A DNA stretch of 61,767 nt from Acanthamoeba lenticulata. Taxonomy: Eukaryota; Discosea; Longamoebia; Acanthamoebidae. The translations under genes were made by a program, and so were the position numbers. Below the pieces are notes generated by a model, which searched no databases, was not told the origin of the DNA, and was given only the letters and a program-made list of their open reading frames with translations. The DNA is taken from positions 1 through 61,767 of the forward strand of contig NAVB01000149.1 of the NCBI GenBank assembly GCA_002179805.1, read 5' to 3'. Below, one piece after another: positions 10,564 through 20,956 of this stretch (its first letter is position 1; each line of letters begins with the position of its first letter).

Positions 10564-11533
10564 ATGACCGAACCTGCGAAAAAGAAGGCCAAGACTTGCC
10601 TTACCAGCCCTGGTGCTGCGGGTCTTGCCAACAGACGACAAGCAGAGGAGCAGGAGTTGGGCATAGACGACCTCATGGTGGAGCTGGTGGGGGTCATCCT
10701 CAGCTTGGTGCACCCGCTCATGCAGCCGGTCTGCGGTGCGGTATGTCGCAAGTGGGCCGCCATGCTGCCTCACCAAACCGACCTGCCCGCCACGGCCATC
10801 GCGCACGGGGCTCGCTCGTTTGCGGCCCGGGCGGCCTGCCAAGGCTGGCTTTCTGTGCTCAAGTGGGCGCGAGCCAACGGCTGCCCGTGGAATGGAGCGA
10901 CCTGCGCCAGGACGGCCTGGGGAGGCCACCTGGAGGTGCTCCAGTGGTTACGCGCCAATGGCTGCCCATGGGACAACGGCACCACTGTCTCCGCAGCCGC
11001 AGCGGGACAGCTCGAAACCCTTCAGTGGCTACGCGCCAACGACTGCCCGTGGGATGACTCGGTGTGCGCCAACGCGGCCAGGGGAGGCGATTTGGCCATG
11101 CTCCAATGGGCTCGTGCAAACGGCTGCGTGTGGGACGCGAGGACCTGCGCTAACGCGGCTGGAGAAGGTCACCTGCACGTGCTTCAATGGTTACGTGCCA
11201 ACGGCTGTCCATGGGACCGTTGGACTTGTGTCCGAGCCGCCAGGCAAGGTCATCTCGAGGTACTTCAGTGGGCGCATGCCAACGGCTGCCCGTGGGATGG
11301 AGAGACCTGCGCCTTTGCGGCCGGGGGAGGCCATCTCGAGGTGCTCCAGTGGTGCCAACGGCTGCCCGTGGAATTCGACCACTTGTGCCCAGGCGGCAGC
11401 TGAAGGGCACTTGGCCGTGCTCCAATGGGCGCGTGCCAACGGCTGCCCTTGGGACGGCCTCACCTCCAGCCTTGCAGCTCGGAATGGCCACGCCTCAGTG
11501 CTTCAATGGGCGCGTGCCAACGGCTGCCCTTGA
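10564..11533 (+). CDS. F-box-like / 27-residue ankyrin-like repeat protein, frameshifted near 11350
   Basis: Intronless. The start at 10564 opens a basic stretch (EPAKKKAKTC), then an F-box-like segment (LMVELVGVILSLVHP...VCRKWAAML), then tandem repeats of about 27 residues with the core GHLEVLQWARANGCPWDxxTCAxAA. The repeats are of the degenerate ankyrin type that is abundant in Acanthamoeba and in its pandoravirus-type giant viruses. At about 11353 the expected cagtgggcgcgtgccaac reads cagtggtgccaac, a loss of five bases. The open frame therefore stops at 11403 after 279 residues. The same repeats continue in another frame to 11533. It may be a truncated gene, a young pseudogene or a sequence error. 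The partner of the repeats is unknown. Confidence 0.75.
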
Positions 11534-11730
11534 GCCTTTATCATCACCTTTTACTTCTTCCCTTTCACAAAAATGTATTCGTTGCCGGCGGTGCTGAACC
11601 CTTGTTTATTGTGGCAAGTTCTTTTGGAGCGACGTTCAACAGCTTGGCAACACGGCACAGTCTATTGGGCAGCTTGCCTGTGGTCATGATTATCTCACGC
11701 CAATAAGTCCCGGGAGAATGTTGATGCTCG

Positions 11731-12150
11731 TTAGGTAGCAAAAACTGACACTTTCTGAAGAATGTTGGAAGTGAGCTTATTGAAAGCTGCTTCAACGTTG
11801 GTGCCGTCCTTGGCTGAGGTCTCCTGCTGTGCCAATTCCTGCTCAAGAACAAGAAAGTCATGTGCATCGGCATTATTGATATTTGAACGCAGCCTCGTTC
11901 GAGGCTTGGTTGGTCGCGTCATAGACGATGATGACACCGTGGGCTTCCTTGTAGCGATCGGTCATGTAGGTGTTCAAATCCACCGAAGAACCCACTACCG
12001 CCGACACCACGCTTGCATGCTCTGGCCGAGGAGCTGCCATTGCAAAGGTCTTCTCTTGCTGCGGACCGGTGGGATGCAACCAACACCAGAAAAGAGGACG
12101 TACATGCTGGACAAGCAGGGTGATGTACACGGTGGACGAGTTATCCTAAT
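11731..12150 (-). pseudogene. Rab-like GTPase relic
   Basis: Reading the minus strand, pieces of a Rab domain appear in order but in broken frames. From 12000 there is LNTYMTDRYKEAHGVIIVYD followed by ATNQAS, matching the Rab YYRGAHGIIVVYD region. After a frame change, ELAQQETSAKDGTNVEAAFN and KLTSNIL match the G5 ETSAK block and the last helix. The P-loop exon and NKxD motif are not recognisable. The 12120-12150 end may keep part of a first exon (DNSSTVYITLLVQH). Confidence 0.6.
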
Positions 12151-12401
12151 TAAGAAAACAGATTAGCAATTAAAATATAAACTTAAAAAATGTGCAATTC
12201 GAAATTTGTTGCCCTGTCAGGCTGATCAAGACCCGAAACTTGAGACCTCTTTCCCTCTCCTCTACTCGAGTCCCTGGGTCGGACTGGGCTCGCTGGGCCG
12301 GTTGTGGTTCACACAGCAATTGCAATTGGGCAAGAGAGGACGCGTCCGCAAAGGAGATAGGTGCGATGCTTTGAGCTTTTTGTTTGACAGGCAAGCAGTC
12401 C

Positions 12402-12596
12402 TTAGAAGAGGGAGGGGAACAACGAGAACAGGTAGGGGGCCAAGATGGAAGCGGCAGACATGTCATACTGATCGAAGTCCGGCGTCGGAACGGCCACACT
12501 CGAGTTGCCCACCACGGCCTCATTGTTGGTGACAGTTTGGGCCAGAGCCATCGAGAGACCGAGAAGGAAGAAGAGGGCGACGCGGAGGTTGAACAT
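12402..12596 (-). CDS. Small predicted secreted, possibly GPI-anchored peptide (64 aa)
   Basis: A single-exon 64-residue reading frame. Residues 1-20 (MFNLRVALFFLLGLSMALAQ) look like a signal peptide with a cleavage site after ALA or ALAQ. The middle is short, polar and proline-containing with one possible N-glycosylation site (NSS). The C terminus has small residues (MSAAS) followed by a hydrophobic tail (ILAPYLFSLFPSLF), the pattern of a GPI-attachment signal. I do not recognise a family. The short length makes a chance ORF possible, but a start and two hydrophobic ends in this order are unlikely by chance. Confidence 0.45.
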   Translation of the reverse strand: MFNLRVALFFLLGLSMALAQTVTNNEAVVGNSSVAVPTPDFDQYDMSAASILAPYLFSLFPSLF

Positions 12597-13019
12597 GATG
12601 TTGATGAGTTGAAGGTGGTCGGTGTTGGTGTTGGTTTATGTTGTTTTGCTGTGCTTGTTGATGTGTGCGCTGCGTTGTTGGCATTTAACAAGGCGCAAAG
12701 TCTCAGGTCTTGAGTGGACAACAGGGCATAGTGTAGGAAAACCGACAGAAAATGGACTTGGCCAATCCCACTTCGCCAATGTGCGTTTTTCGATGAGACC
12801 ACGCTGTCCGCCCACACCAGGAGCTCACGATGAGCTCATCAGCAACCACGAGGCCGAGTAGAATGGAATGGCGAGCCGCTTGGACCCAACGCCGCTGTGC
12901 TATTCACTTGGGTACGCGTTTTTACTGGTACAAAAAGAGCCCCGACCCGAATGGACGGTGAGGGAGGAGGGGCGGTGACGGGTCGTGGACGTCAGTGGCG
13001 CAAGCCTATTGCTCAATCT
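12597..13019. other. Intergenic stretch without a recognised gene
   Basis: The part near 12597-12720 is rich in gtt/tgt repeats and should hold the promoter of the small secreted peptide. Nothing else was recognised up to the ankyrin-like relic. Confidence 0.3.
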
Positions 13020-13512
13020 GGTGGAAGCGCTCCACGGACATCCGTGGGCGCTGGCCCATTGGAAGATCTCCTGGTGCCTTCCCTTGCCGCCTCAACAGTC
13101 GTTACAATGTCCTTCCATATGACCGCCCTTGGCCGCTCCGGCGCACACCGTTTCATGATGGGTAACCTTATGCGATCGCCCACTGGAGCATGACAAGGTG
13201 CCCGCCCTCAGCCGCCGGCAGCGGAAACGCAAGTCCACTTGTCCCACTGGCAGCCGTGGCCGCGGACCCACTCGAAGCCACAGGCCGCCGCAACAGCAGA
13301 AGCCTGCGTAGCGACCGGGCAGCCGTGGTTCCATTCCAACACGGCGAGGTGGCCGTAGCGAGCCGCCGATGAGCCTTCGGCGCCTTGGTCAAGTATGTCC
13401 ATGGGTGCCGCGGGCTCTCGCCCATTGGAGGAGCGAGACGTGGCCGCCCTCCGCGGCGGCTCGGACAGCTCGAAGTTGGGCGACCGAACTGGGGCAAGCT
13501 GACAAAGGGGAG
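13020..13512 (-). pseudogene. Relic of an ankyrin-like repeat gene
   Basis: The minus strand carries degraded copies of the repeat seen in the plus-strand gene at 10564: ARYGHLAVLEWNHGCPV, GFEWVRGHGCQWDKWTCVSA and AAGGGHLVMLQWAIA, then a stop, then AAKGGHMEGHCND in another frame. Repeat spacing is broken by deletions and stops, so this is a dead copy in inverted orientation, about 2 kb from the intact-looking one. Confidence 0.65.
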
Positions 13513-13629
13513 GCGCAACGGCGTCTCTGTGCCTTTTACATGGAACGAGAACAAAACAATATTATATTTGTTGAAAATTACTTTTGTGCATTTTTCTGTA
13601 ATCAAAAAATATCATCAAAGCGTGACAGC

Positions 13630-14958
13630 TCACTGCTTCTCCTCTGGCTGGGGGTCGAAGCCCCATTTGTTGGCGATGCGGTAGATGACGTTGTCCACAT
13701 ACCTACGACGAGAGTGAGGAAGACGGGCCTCATGTGATGACAAATCAAGAAGGAAGAAGGCGTGGGTACCACTGGAACGACTTGCAGTGAAGCCGTTGCC
13801 GCAGCTCGTGGCGGCGGGCGAGTCCCGGCAAGCGGCGCAGCTTTTGCTCGCTCAGGTCGAAGCTCTTGGCCAAGTGCTTCATCACGCCATCAGCGTGCTC
13901 GTCCATCCACACCTGCGCCCGCAATTCAGATTAGCTTTCGTTCTTCGTTCTTTTGGTCGTTTCGTTCTTTGGGGATGGGGGGAGGACAACCTGAGCGAAA
14001 CGGGCCTTGTTGCGGGCGACAAAGTGCTTGTTCTCGAAGCGGTACGCGCCGCGGGTGCGTGTGTCGTTGGTCCAGTAGATGTGGCCGATGCGCGCGCAGG
14101 GCAGGACGTAGGCGCCAGAGCCGCACATCCAGGCCTTGGCGGCGATCTCGATGTTCTCGACGCCCCAAATCTCGAGGCCCGGGTCGTACTTGCCCACCTT
14201 CTCCCACCACTTGCGGGCCACGCCAAAGGCGGCGCCCAGAATGGAGGGCGTCTCGATGGCCCGGTTGGTGATGTTGCGCTCCGGCGGGCTGCCGCTCCAC
14301 TTGAACTCGAGGTCGCGCACGCGGAGAGTGACGAGGTAGAGGCTCGGGAACATCGAGTTGTAGCCTTGCGTGGCTGTGTCGATGCCCTCGATGACGGCGG
14401 ACGCGATGCTGTCCGGGTGGTTCTGGAGGTGGAGCAGGAAGGGCTCGGCCCAGCGCTCGGTCACCTCCATGTGGCTGTCGAGGAAGACGATGACGTCGCC
14501 CGTCGACTTGTCGGCGCCAGCCATGCGCGCGCCGGCCACGCCCAGGCCCACCTTGTTGTAGACGACGCTCACCTTGGAGTAGGTGCGCGACATGTAGCGC
14601 CGCACGGGCTGGTCGCGGCTGGCGTCGTCCACGATGACGATGTCACGCAGAAGGTGGCCAGGCGTGTGCTTGAGGATGGACCGCACGGTGTCTTCCAAGA
14701 GCCTCGGGTCCTCGTCCAGCGCTGTGATCACAACCTGCCAGGAACAACATCTCGTTAGGTTTGTTGTTTGGTGGAAAAAAAAACAACAACCAGTCGAGCG
14801 GTGACGTAACGTACAGAGAGCGAGGGCAGGGCGTGAGGGTAGTTGACAGAGTAGCACTCTTTGGGTCGCTGTACGTCGGCCTGCGAGTAGGCGTGCGAGA
14901 CCAACACCAGGCATGAGCATGCAAGGACGAGTATAACCCACGTAGAGGTGTTTGTCAT
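13630..14958 (-). CDS. Polypeptide N-acetylgalactosaminyltransferase-like (GT27), no lectin domain
   Basis: This family starts mucin-type O-glycosylation by moving GalNAc from UDP-GalNAc to Ser/Thr in the Golgi. Exons 14815-14958, 13991-14734, 13770-13912 and 13630-13702 join in phase to give about 367 residues. The N terminus (MTNTSTWVILVLACSCLVLVSHA) is a signal peptide or signal anchor. The catalytic domain shows DIVIVDDASRD, VIVFLDSHMEV (metal-binding DxH), LEIWGVENIEIAAKAWMCGS (the WGGEN block with V in place of G), ARIGHIYW and VWMDEHADGV, ending in LHCKSFQWYVDNV. The ricin-type lectin domain of animal enzymes is absent. It is divergent from the endopolyphosphatase gene. Confidence 0.87.
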
Positions 14959-15408
14959 GATGGCTTGAGAGGAAAGTAGTAGCTCAATCAAGCCAGAACA
15001 ACAGCCTTTTTATGCCGCGGCCAAGGAGGCCGTCGACGTGGCTGTCTCACACTTCACGAGCCCCCTTGACAACATCACGGTTGCTCTCCGGCACTCTCCC
15101 GCGACCAACACGCAAAGCACATGGGTGGTTCGTTTGAGCTCCTGCTGCACCAGTACCGCTGCCACCCCGAGACAACTGGCCGACCGGTCCCAGCACGGTG
15201 ACTCAGCTCCCTTCTTGAGAGCCCTTGCGATATTCGCCCTGTGCCAAGAAAAGAAAAGAGAAAAAAGATAAGAAAGGAAAACATGTCGTCGGAAATGAGA
15301 GGCTGAAGCCTTTCTTGTCTGCGCTCGAACCTCACGCCGAGAGCTTGCTGCGAAGCTCCGTTCTTTGGCTCGCCCCACAAAGAAACCCGGTTTTGACGCA
15401 GCAGAGAG
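14959..15408. promoter_or_regulatory. 450-bp divergent intergenic region, GALNT-like / PPN1-like
   Basis: This region should hold both promoters and 5' UTRs. It contains open stretches on both strands, but none shows a domain or sensible splice exits. A purine run (aagaaaagagaaaaaagataagaa region) lies near 15245-15280. Nothing further was recognised. Confidence 0.35.
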
Positions 15409-17409
15409 ATGACGACGCGTGGGTGGGTGTGTCTTGCTACGGTGTGGCTTTTCGCCCTTGTGTGGGCTAGCGCTTCCGCTGGCCAAACTCGGAGCTTCCT
15501 GCACATAACGGACATTCACTGGGGTACGACCTGCCCCCCTCTACTTTTCTTTTGCCTTTGCTTGTGTGTCTGGCTAGTAATAGGAAAATTACTTCAAAAA
15601 ATACCATTGGGCAACTTGTCATTTGACACTTACTAATTTTTAAATTATCTTATCTTGGCCAGACCGCTTCTACGTGCAAAACACGAGCGTGTCCGACCTG
15701 TGCCACTTCCACGGCCGCCGGTCGAGTGTTGAGGCGGACGACCAGGCTGGGACCTTCGGCGCAAGAGGTACACTTTTTCCTTGTCGATTTTCCTTTTACA
15801 TAATTATTTATTTATTGCTTTCCCGCTCGTCTGTTCCTGTCGTCAGGCTGCGACTCGCCCTACACGCTGGTCCTCGCCGCTCTCAAGTTTGCCCGCACGC
15901 TGGGGCCGCTCGACTTTGTGGTGTGGACCGGTGACAATGCGCGCCACAACCGCGACAAGACCTACCTGCCCACCACGCAGGACGAGGTCCTCTTTGAGAA
16001 CACTCAGGTGGGTGATTGGCCCTTCTCTCCTCTGTTACCACTTCCTTGGCGTCTCATCTTTGTCATTGTTGTTGCGCGATGGCTGCCGTGGCAGGTCACC
16101 CTGTGGATGCGCCAGACCTTTGGCTCGCTCCCCGTGATCCCGGCCATCGGCAACAACGACGTCTACCCGCATGACAGCCTCGGCCCCGGCCCCAACGCGG
16201 TACTTGCGCGTCGTGTTGGCATTCATGACCTTCGGGGCGGAGACGCTCACCACGTTGTGGCCGGAAACGGGCAGATCCTGGCCAACTTGACGGCCAACTG
16301 GCAGCAGTGGCTCAGCCCGGCCAGCCAGCAGACCATGAACCTGGGCGGTTACTACATGACGCAGGTCGCGCCCGGTCTTCAGAGTTCGTTTCCCGCCTCC
16401 TTCGTTCCCCTGCCGCTGATGCGCTCCCAGAGGGCCTAACCACGCACATACGTGCGTGTTGTGGTGGTGGACAGTCATCTCGCTCAACACGATTTACTGG
16501 GCCAGCGTACGTCACCCGACACGTTACGATTCTACGCCTGGGGTCTGTCGTACTCACATTTTACATTTTGTTGTCAATATAATATTTTTTGGTTGCTGCT
16601 GTGGTTGGCCCTGTTGCGCAACAGTTCAACGAGGAGACCAAGTCGTGCAGCCACAATAAGTACCCGGGTGCCCAGCAGTTCCAGTGGCTCGACGTCACCC
16701 TCAATGGCCTTCGTCAGCTCGGCCAGAAGGTCTGCGCTGCTGCATCTGCTGCTGTCTCCCTAGTGCGTTGGCGGCAGGGCTGACCCTGATTGCCACCGGT
16801 GATACAGGTTTACCTCACGGGTCATGTTCCGCCGCACAAGGACTACTACTTCGACTCGTGCCTCGAGATGTATGAGGAGATCGCCAACAGCTACTCCGAC
16901 GTCATCGTGGGCCACCTCTTTGGCCACAAGCACTCTGTACGCGTCTTTTCTTCATGATTATTATCATTTTATTATCATTTTATTTAAATTCATTTACTTC
17001 CCAAAAATACAAAATGCTGACGTGGCATTCGCCTCTCGACCACCAGGACCATCTGTACGTGTTGAAGAACCAGGCGGGAGCCATCTTGGTGGCGCCCTCA
17101 GTGCTGCCGCAGTACAACCCGTCGATGCGTGTCATCCAGTACGATACGGACACGTACGAGATCGTGAACGTGATCACGTACTACGCCAACCTCGACGCCG
17201 CCAACGCGCGGGGCGTTGTCACCTTCGAGAAGGAGTACGACATGGTCTCGGCCTACGGCCTGTCGTCCCCGCTCGACACTACCCAGTTCCTCGCCATGAA
17301 GGACAAGATCAACAACGACCCGGCAATGGCCAAGCTCTACACCTACTACAAGTTCGTGAGCAGCGGCATGACCAAGGCCACGCACATCCCCGGCCACCCC
17401 AACTGCTGA
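15409..17409 (+). CDS. PPN1-like: Endopolyphosphatase-like calcineurin-type metallophosphoesterase, secreted
   Basis: Nine exons: 15409-15523, 15663-15767, 15847-16007, 16095-16199, 16275-16374, 16475-16506, 16625-16729, 16808-16936 and 17047-17409. Residues 1-25 form a signal peptide (LATVWLFALVWASASA). Metal-binding motifs are in order: ITDIHWD, then GCDSPYTLV, DFVVWTGDNARHN, PVIPAIGNNDVYPHD, YLTGHVPP and VIVGHLFGHKHSDH. The combination AGTFGARGCDSP, GNNDVYPH and LTGHVPPHKDY follows the yeast vacuolar endopolyphosphatase Ppn1 more closely than sphingomyelinases, which share the fold. It would cut inorganic polyphosphate inside chains in an acidic or vacuolar compartment. No transmembrane anchor is visible, unlike yeast Ppn1. 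An acid-sphingomyelinase-like phosphodiesterase is the main alternative. Confidence 0.82.
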
Positions 17410-17593
17410 TGACTTCCCCTGCGCCAGAAAAAGCGCGAAAAAAAATTTTGTCTGGATTTAAATCAACTTAAAATCATTTTGAAAAGCAAGAGTTTTCTTT
17501 ACAAACCGAAAGATGCACAGAGCTAAACCAGTCGATGGCACGACCTTCTTAATGATTTGTGTTAAAATCTTCTGTTCTGCGCCTAAAGCGCAG

Positions 17594-19291
17594 TGTCGGT
17601 GGGCAACGTTGGCGCAAGTGCAGACAAGGAACTAGAGCGAGAGATCGCCGAGCTACAGAAGCAGCGTGCCCTCGAGGAGGGCCGCTTGGCCTCGTTTGGC
17701 GCTGCCGGGAGCGACTTTGATTCCGACCTCTACGGCTCTGGCTCTTGTACCTCTGCGCTCCAGATCTTTTGATTTTGAACAAATTCGTCCTTCTTACCCA
17801 CCGACCGCACAGCTTATGTGAGCTCCATTAGCGTGGGCGGTGATGACGAGGACGATGACTACAGCCACATGTCCGACGCCGCCAGTTCCCTCCGGTGCGC
17901 TCCATCCCACCTCCTTCCTCCTTGCTCCTGCGCGTCAGGGCTGACCGCTCGCTGCCCTCCGCCCCGTTTGGCTGCCTTTGCACGCGGTCGCCAGCAAGCT
18001 GACGGGCAACTACACGGCCCCAAAGAGCGTGCACCGGGACATCCCCAGGGGCGAAGAGGAGGAAGCCGACGTGCGTCACCACCTTTTCTGTGTTTTGTGT
18101 GTATTGCGCGGCACACCGCAGCTCACCGCACGACACACACGCACGACACGACACAGCCGTTCGCCGAGTACCGGAAGAGCCGCGTGTCGGACCGGGACGA
18201 CGACTACAAGAAGCGGCGCATGAACCGCCAGCTGACCACAGCGGGCACCTCGTACCGCGAGCGCATGATCGAAACCGCACTCGAGCGCGAACACGACGTG
18301 CGCGCCTCTTCTTCCTCTTTCATGCATTCCACACATTCCAGCCCGATGGCTGCTGATACATCGGGTTGGGTTTTGTGCAGCGCGTGTTGCGAGAGGTGGA
18401 CAAGAAGAAGAAGCAGGAGAAAGAGGAGGCCGAGAAGCGGCTCAAGGAGCGTCAGGAGCAGCTCAAGGAGCAGGAGAAGCAGCGGCGACGCGAGGAGAAG
18501 CAGAAGCGACGCGAGGAGCGTCATCGTCGCAAGGAGGAGAAGCGCCGGAAGCGCCGGAAGACGGAAGCGGGCGAGGAAGAGGAGGGCTCCAGCGACGACA
18601 GCGAAGAAGAAAACGAAAACGAAAACGAAAAGAAACAAGAAGAAGCGCCACGCGGCGAGCGGCCACCACGCGAGGACGTGGAGGAGGAGGAGGATGATGA
18701 CAACCGGAGGCGGATCACCACCGCGCCCCCGGCCTCCTCCCACCTGAAGCACAAGGAGCCGGCCGATGCCAAGAAGCCCGACCGGGCGTGGGTGCTGCAC
18801 GTGTTCAAGTCCGGCCAGGCCCTCGGCGGGCCGCTCGACGTGGCCAAGCGCAGCTGCTACCGCTTTGGCCGAGAGGCCGAGGTGCGTGACCTCTTCCTGC
18901 TTCGCTCTTCACCAACGCCGTTCGTTGACTGGCTGGCTGACTGACTTGGCTGCGGTCAGCTGGCGGACATCGTGACGGCGCACGAGTCGTGCAGCAAGCA
19001 GCACGCGGCGCTCCAGTTCCGTGAAGTCAACGGCGCCGTGCTGCCATACGTGATCGACGTCGGCAGCGCCAACGGGACCTTTGTCAACAAGAAGCGCATC
19101 GCCCCCAACGAGTACGAGAAAGCCACTTCTTTTCCTCTTCAATTTCCTTTACTTGTTGTCGTATTATCAAGATGATGCTCAACGCAACGGCCAACGACAG
19201 GTATGTGGAACTGAAGGAGGGCGACATGCTGGTGTTGGGGTGCTCGACGCGGCAGTATGTTCTCCAGCAAGAGCGCTACGCGCGGCGTTGA
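17594..19291 (+). CDS. SF3B1 N-terminus / SNIP1-type FHA chimeric protein (spliceosome-linked)
   Basis: Exons: 17594-17746, 17813-17894, 17995-18070, 18157-18297, 18381-18881, 18960-19111 and 19201-19291. The first codons lie upstream in an exon I could not place (about 17480-17590). The N-terminal part follows the start of splicing factor SF3B1: ELEREIAELQKQRALEE, DLYGSGSYVSSISVGGDDED, YTAPKSVHRDIP, DPFAEYRKSRVSDRDDDYKK. It stops before the U2AF-ligand motifs and HEAT repeats. A long Arg/Lys/Glu-rich helix (about 18381-18650) follows. The C terminus is a SNIP1/Pml1-like FHA domain: WVLHVFKSGQAL, YRFGREAELADI, HESCSKQHAALQFR, IDVGSANGTFVNKKRI, YVELKEGDMLVLGCSTRQYV. SNIP1 belongs to the RES complex, which contacts SF3B1 in the activated spliceosome, so the fusion joins two neighbours. 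FHA domains bind phosphothreonine. Confidence 0.85.
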
Positions 19292-19316
19292 CCACAACGT
19301 GGTTGCAAGGAACCCG

Positions 19317-19367
19317 CCACTTCCTCGACTACATTGTAGGACATTCATGTTGTAGTCGAGGAAGTGG
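19317..19367 (+). repeat. Perfect 17-bp inverted repeat (hairpin) in the 3' flank
   Basis: ccacttcctcgactaca at 19317-19333 is the exact reverse complement of 19351-19367, with a 17-nt loop. It lies 26 bases after the stop of the SNIP1-FHA gene and just before AATAAA at 19375, so it would be in the mRNA 3' UTR. Confidence 0.85.
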
Positions 19368-19374
19368 AAGATGG

Positions 19375-19380
19375 AATAAA
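19375..19380 (+). promoter_or_regulatory. Poly(A) signal AATAAA of the FHA gene
   Basis: AATAAA lies eight bases after the hairpin and 84 bases after the stop codon. Confidence 0.5.
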
Positions 19381-19562
19381 GCTCCGGAGTTCCAAGTGCG
19401 CTGTTGGAGACGGCAACTCAGCGCTGTGGGTTTGCTGTCGTGGCGCAACGGCTACCGCCAAACACAACATTAAACTAAACTTTTCACCTTTTTTTTTTTG
19501 TAATTAGTTAATTTTTATGTGTGTGGAGACGAAACGGCCGTTGACTCCACCTCTTTCGCTCA

Positions 19563-20743
19563 ATGTTGCTCTACAAGATAGTTGTGCTGGGAGAAGGAGG
19601 TGTGGGGAAGAGCGCACTTATCATTCAGTACTCGCAGGTTTGGCCCGCCCCCTCGTTTTCGCTTTTCTCCCCCCCCCCGCAAAACGAAGCTTTGCGGTCG
19701 GACTTATGTGCTGAGACCTCCTTTGTGGTGGTTGCTGGGATGGGGTGGAGCAGCATTTCTTTGTGAAGGAGTATGGTGCGTTGGAACGACCTCACTTCTC
19801 GTTCTCCTCTTCTGCTGCAATAACTGAGCGCGCTCATGCTGCATGGTGGTCGCCACACAGACCCAACAATAGAAAGCAACTACACAAAAACCGTCGACCT
19901 CGATGGCAGCACCACTGTGCTGGACATTCTGGACACCGCTGGTGCGTGTAAACCTCTCCTGGGGGGATGGTGTTGGTGGCCATGCCTGCTGGCGTGAAAC
20001 CAAGAGGCGCAGCGAGAACGTTGTCGCTGGACACAAATCCTGAACGGGGGGTTGATGTGCACAGGCCAAGAAGAGTACAGCGTGATGCGGAGTCAATACA
20101 TTCGCGCGGGCAACGGGTTTGTCCTCGTCTACTCCATCACCAGCAGGTGCGTTTGGCGCTCTTGGACTCGGCACACAGCAGCTCTTCCCTGCGACTGACT
20201 CCTGCCTCTCTGTGTAGAGAGTCCTTCAAGGCGCTGCCAGACTTCAGGGAACAAATCCTGCGAATCAAGGACTCGGGTCGGTGCTCACCTTGCTCATGGT
20301 GATGAAGAGGATGAAGGTGATGGTGATGAATGGAAGGGGACTGACATGGAGGGCGGGGTCAGACGGCTATCCACTGGTAATCTGCGGTAACAAGGCCGAC
20401 CTGGAGGACGCGCGGGAGGTGAGCCGCGAGGAGGGCCTGGCTCTGGCCCAGCAGATGAAGTGCCCCTTCTTCGAGACGTCGGCCAAGACCCGAATCAACG
20501 TCGACGACATCTTCAACACAGTGCGTGCGATGTCGTCCCGGCTTCTCTTCTGGCCCTGCTTGTCTCACCGCGGTGGGGCGGGGGCAGCTGGTGCGGACGA
20601 TGAGGGCCAACTCAGACTTTATTCAACAAAAAGAGGAGGAAGAGGCTCTCGGCATGGCCGACACGCCACGACGCGCTAAGGAGAGCACGAAGCGAGGCTC
20701 GCGCATCGGGGCCAAGGTGGGCATCAAGTGCGTGCTCTCTTGA
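19563..20743 (+). CDS. Ras-subfamily small GTPase
   Basis: A membrane-bound GTP/GDP switch. Seven exons in phase: 19563-19637, 19754-19775, 19861-19941, 20065-20146, 20217-20276, 20363-20520 and 20588-20743. G-motifs: GEGGVGKSA (P-loop, Gly at the Ras 12 and 13 positions), YDPTIESNY (switch I, with E-S-N-Y in place of E-D-S-Y), [20 protein letters not shown] (switch II with the catalytic Gln), [17 protein letters not shown]. The C terminus is KCVLS, a CAAX box ending in Ser and so a farnesylation signal, preceded by basic residues. A C-terminal insert [17 protein letters not shown] is specific to this protein. Length is near 211 residues. Confidence 0.92.
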
Positions 20744-20956
20744 CCCGTGACTACGAGTGGCCTCATCAAGACGACGGGCAAGCGCCATCATCATCTTCAC
20801 TCCTATTCCATCAGCATAGCTTCATCATCATCATCGTTATCATCATCATGTTGTAGCACTACACCGCCTCCTGCGTTTGAGAAACGCGCCAACGCCAGCT
20901 CCGCCAGCAGTTAATTTGTTTCGTTTTCCATTTGCTTCTTGTGTTAGTCTTCAAAG
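20744..20956. other. Intergenic, low-complexity catcat tract
   Basis: From about 20787 to 20850 the sequence is rich in cat/atc trinucleotides. The remainder up to the PUS1 start is T-rich and probably promoter. No gene was seen. Confidence 0.4.
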
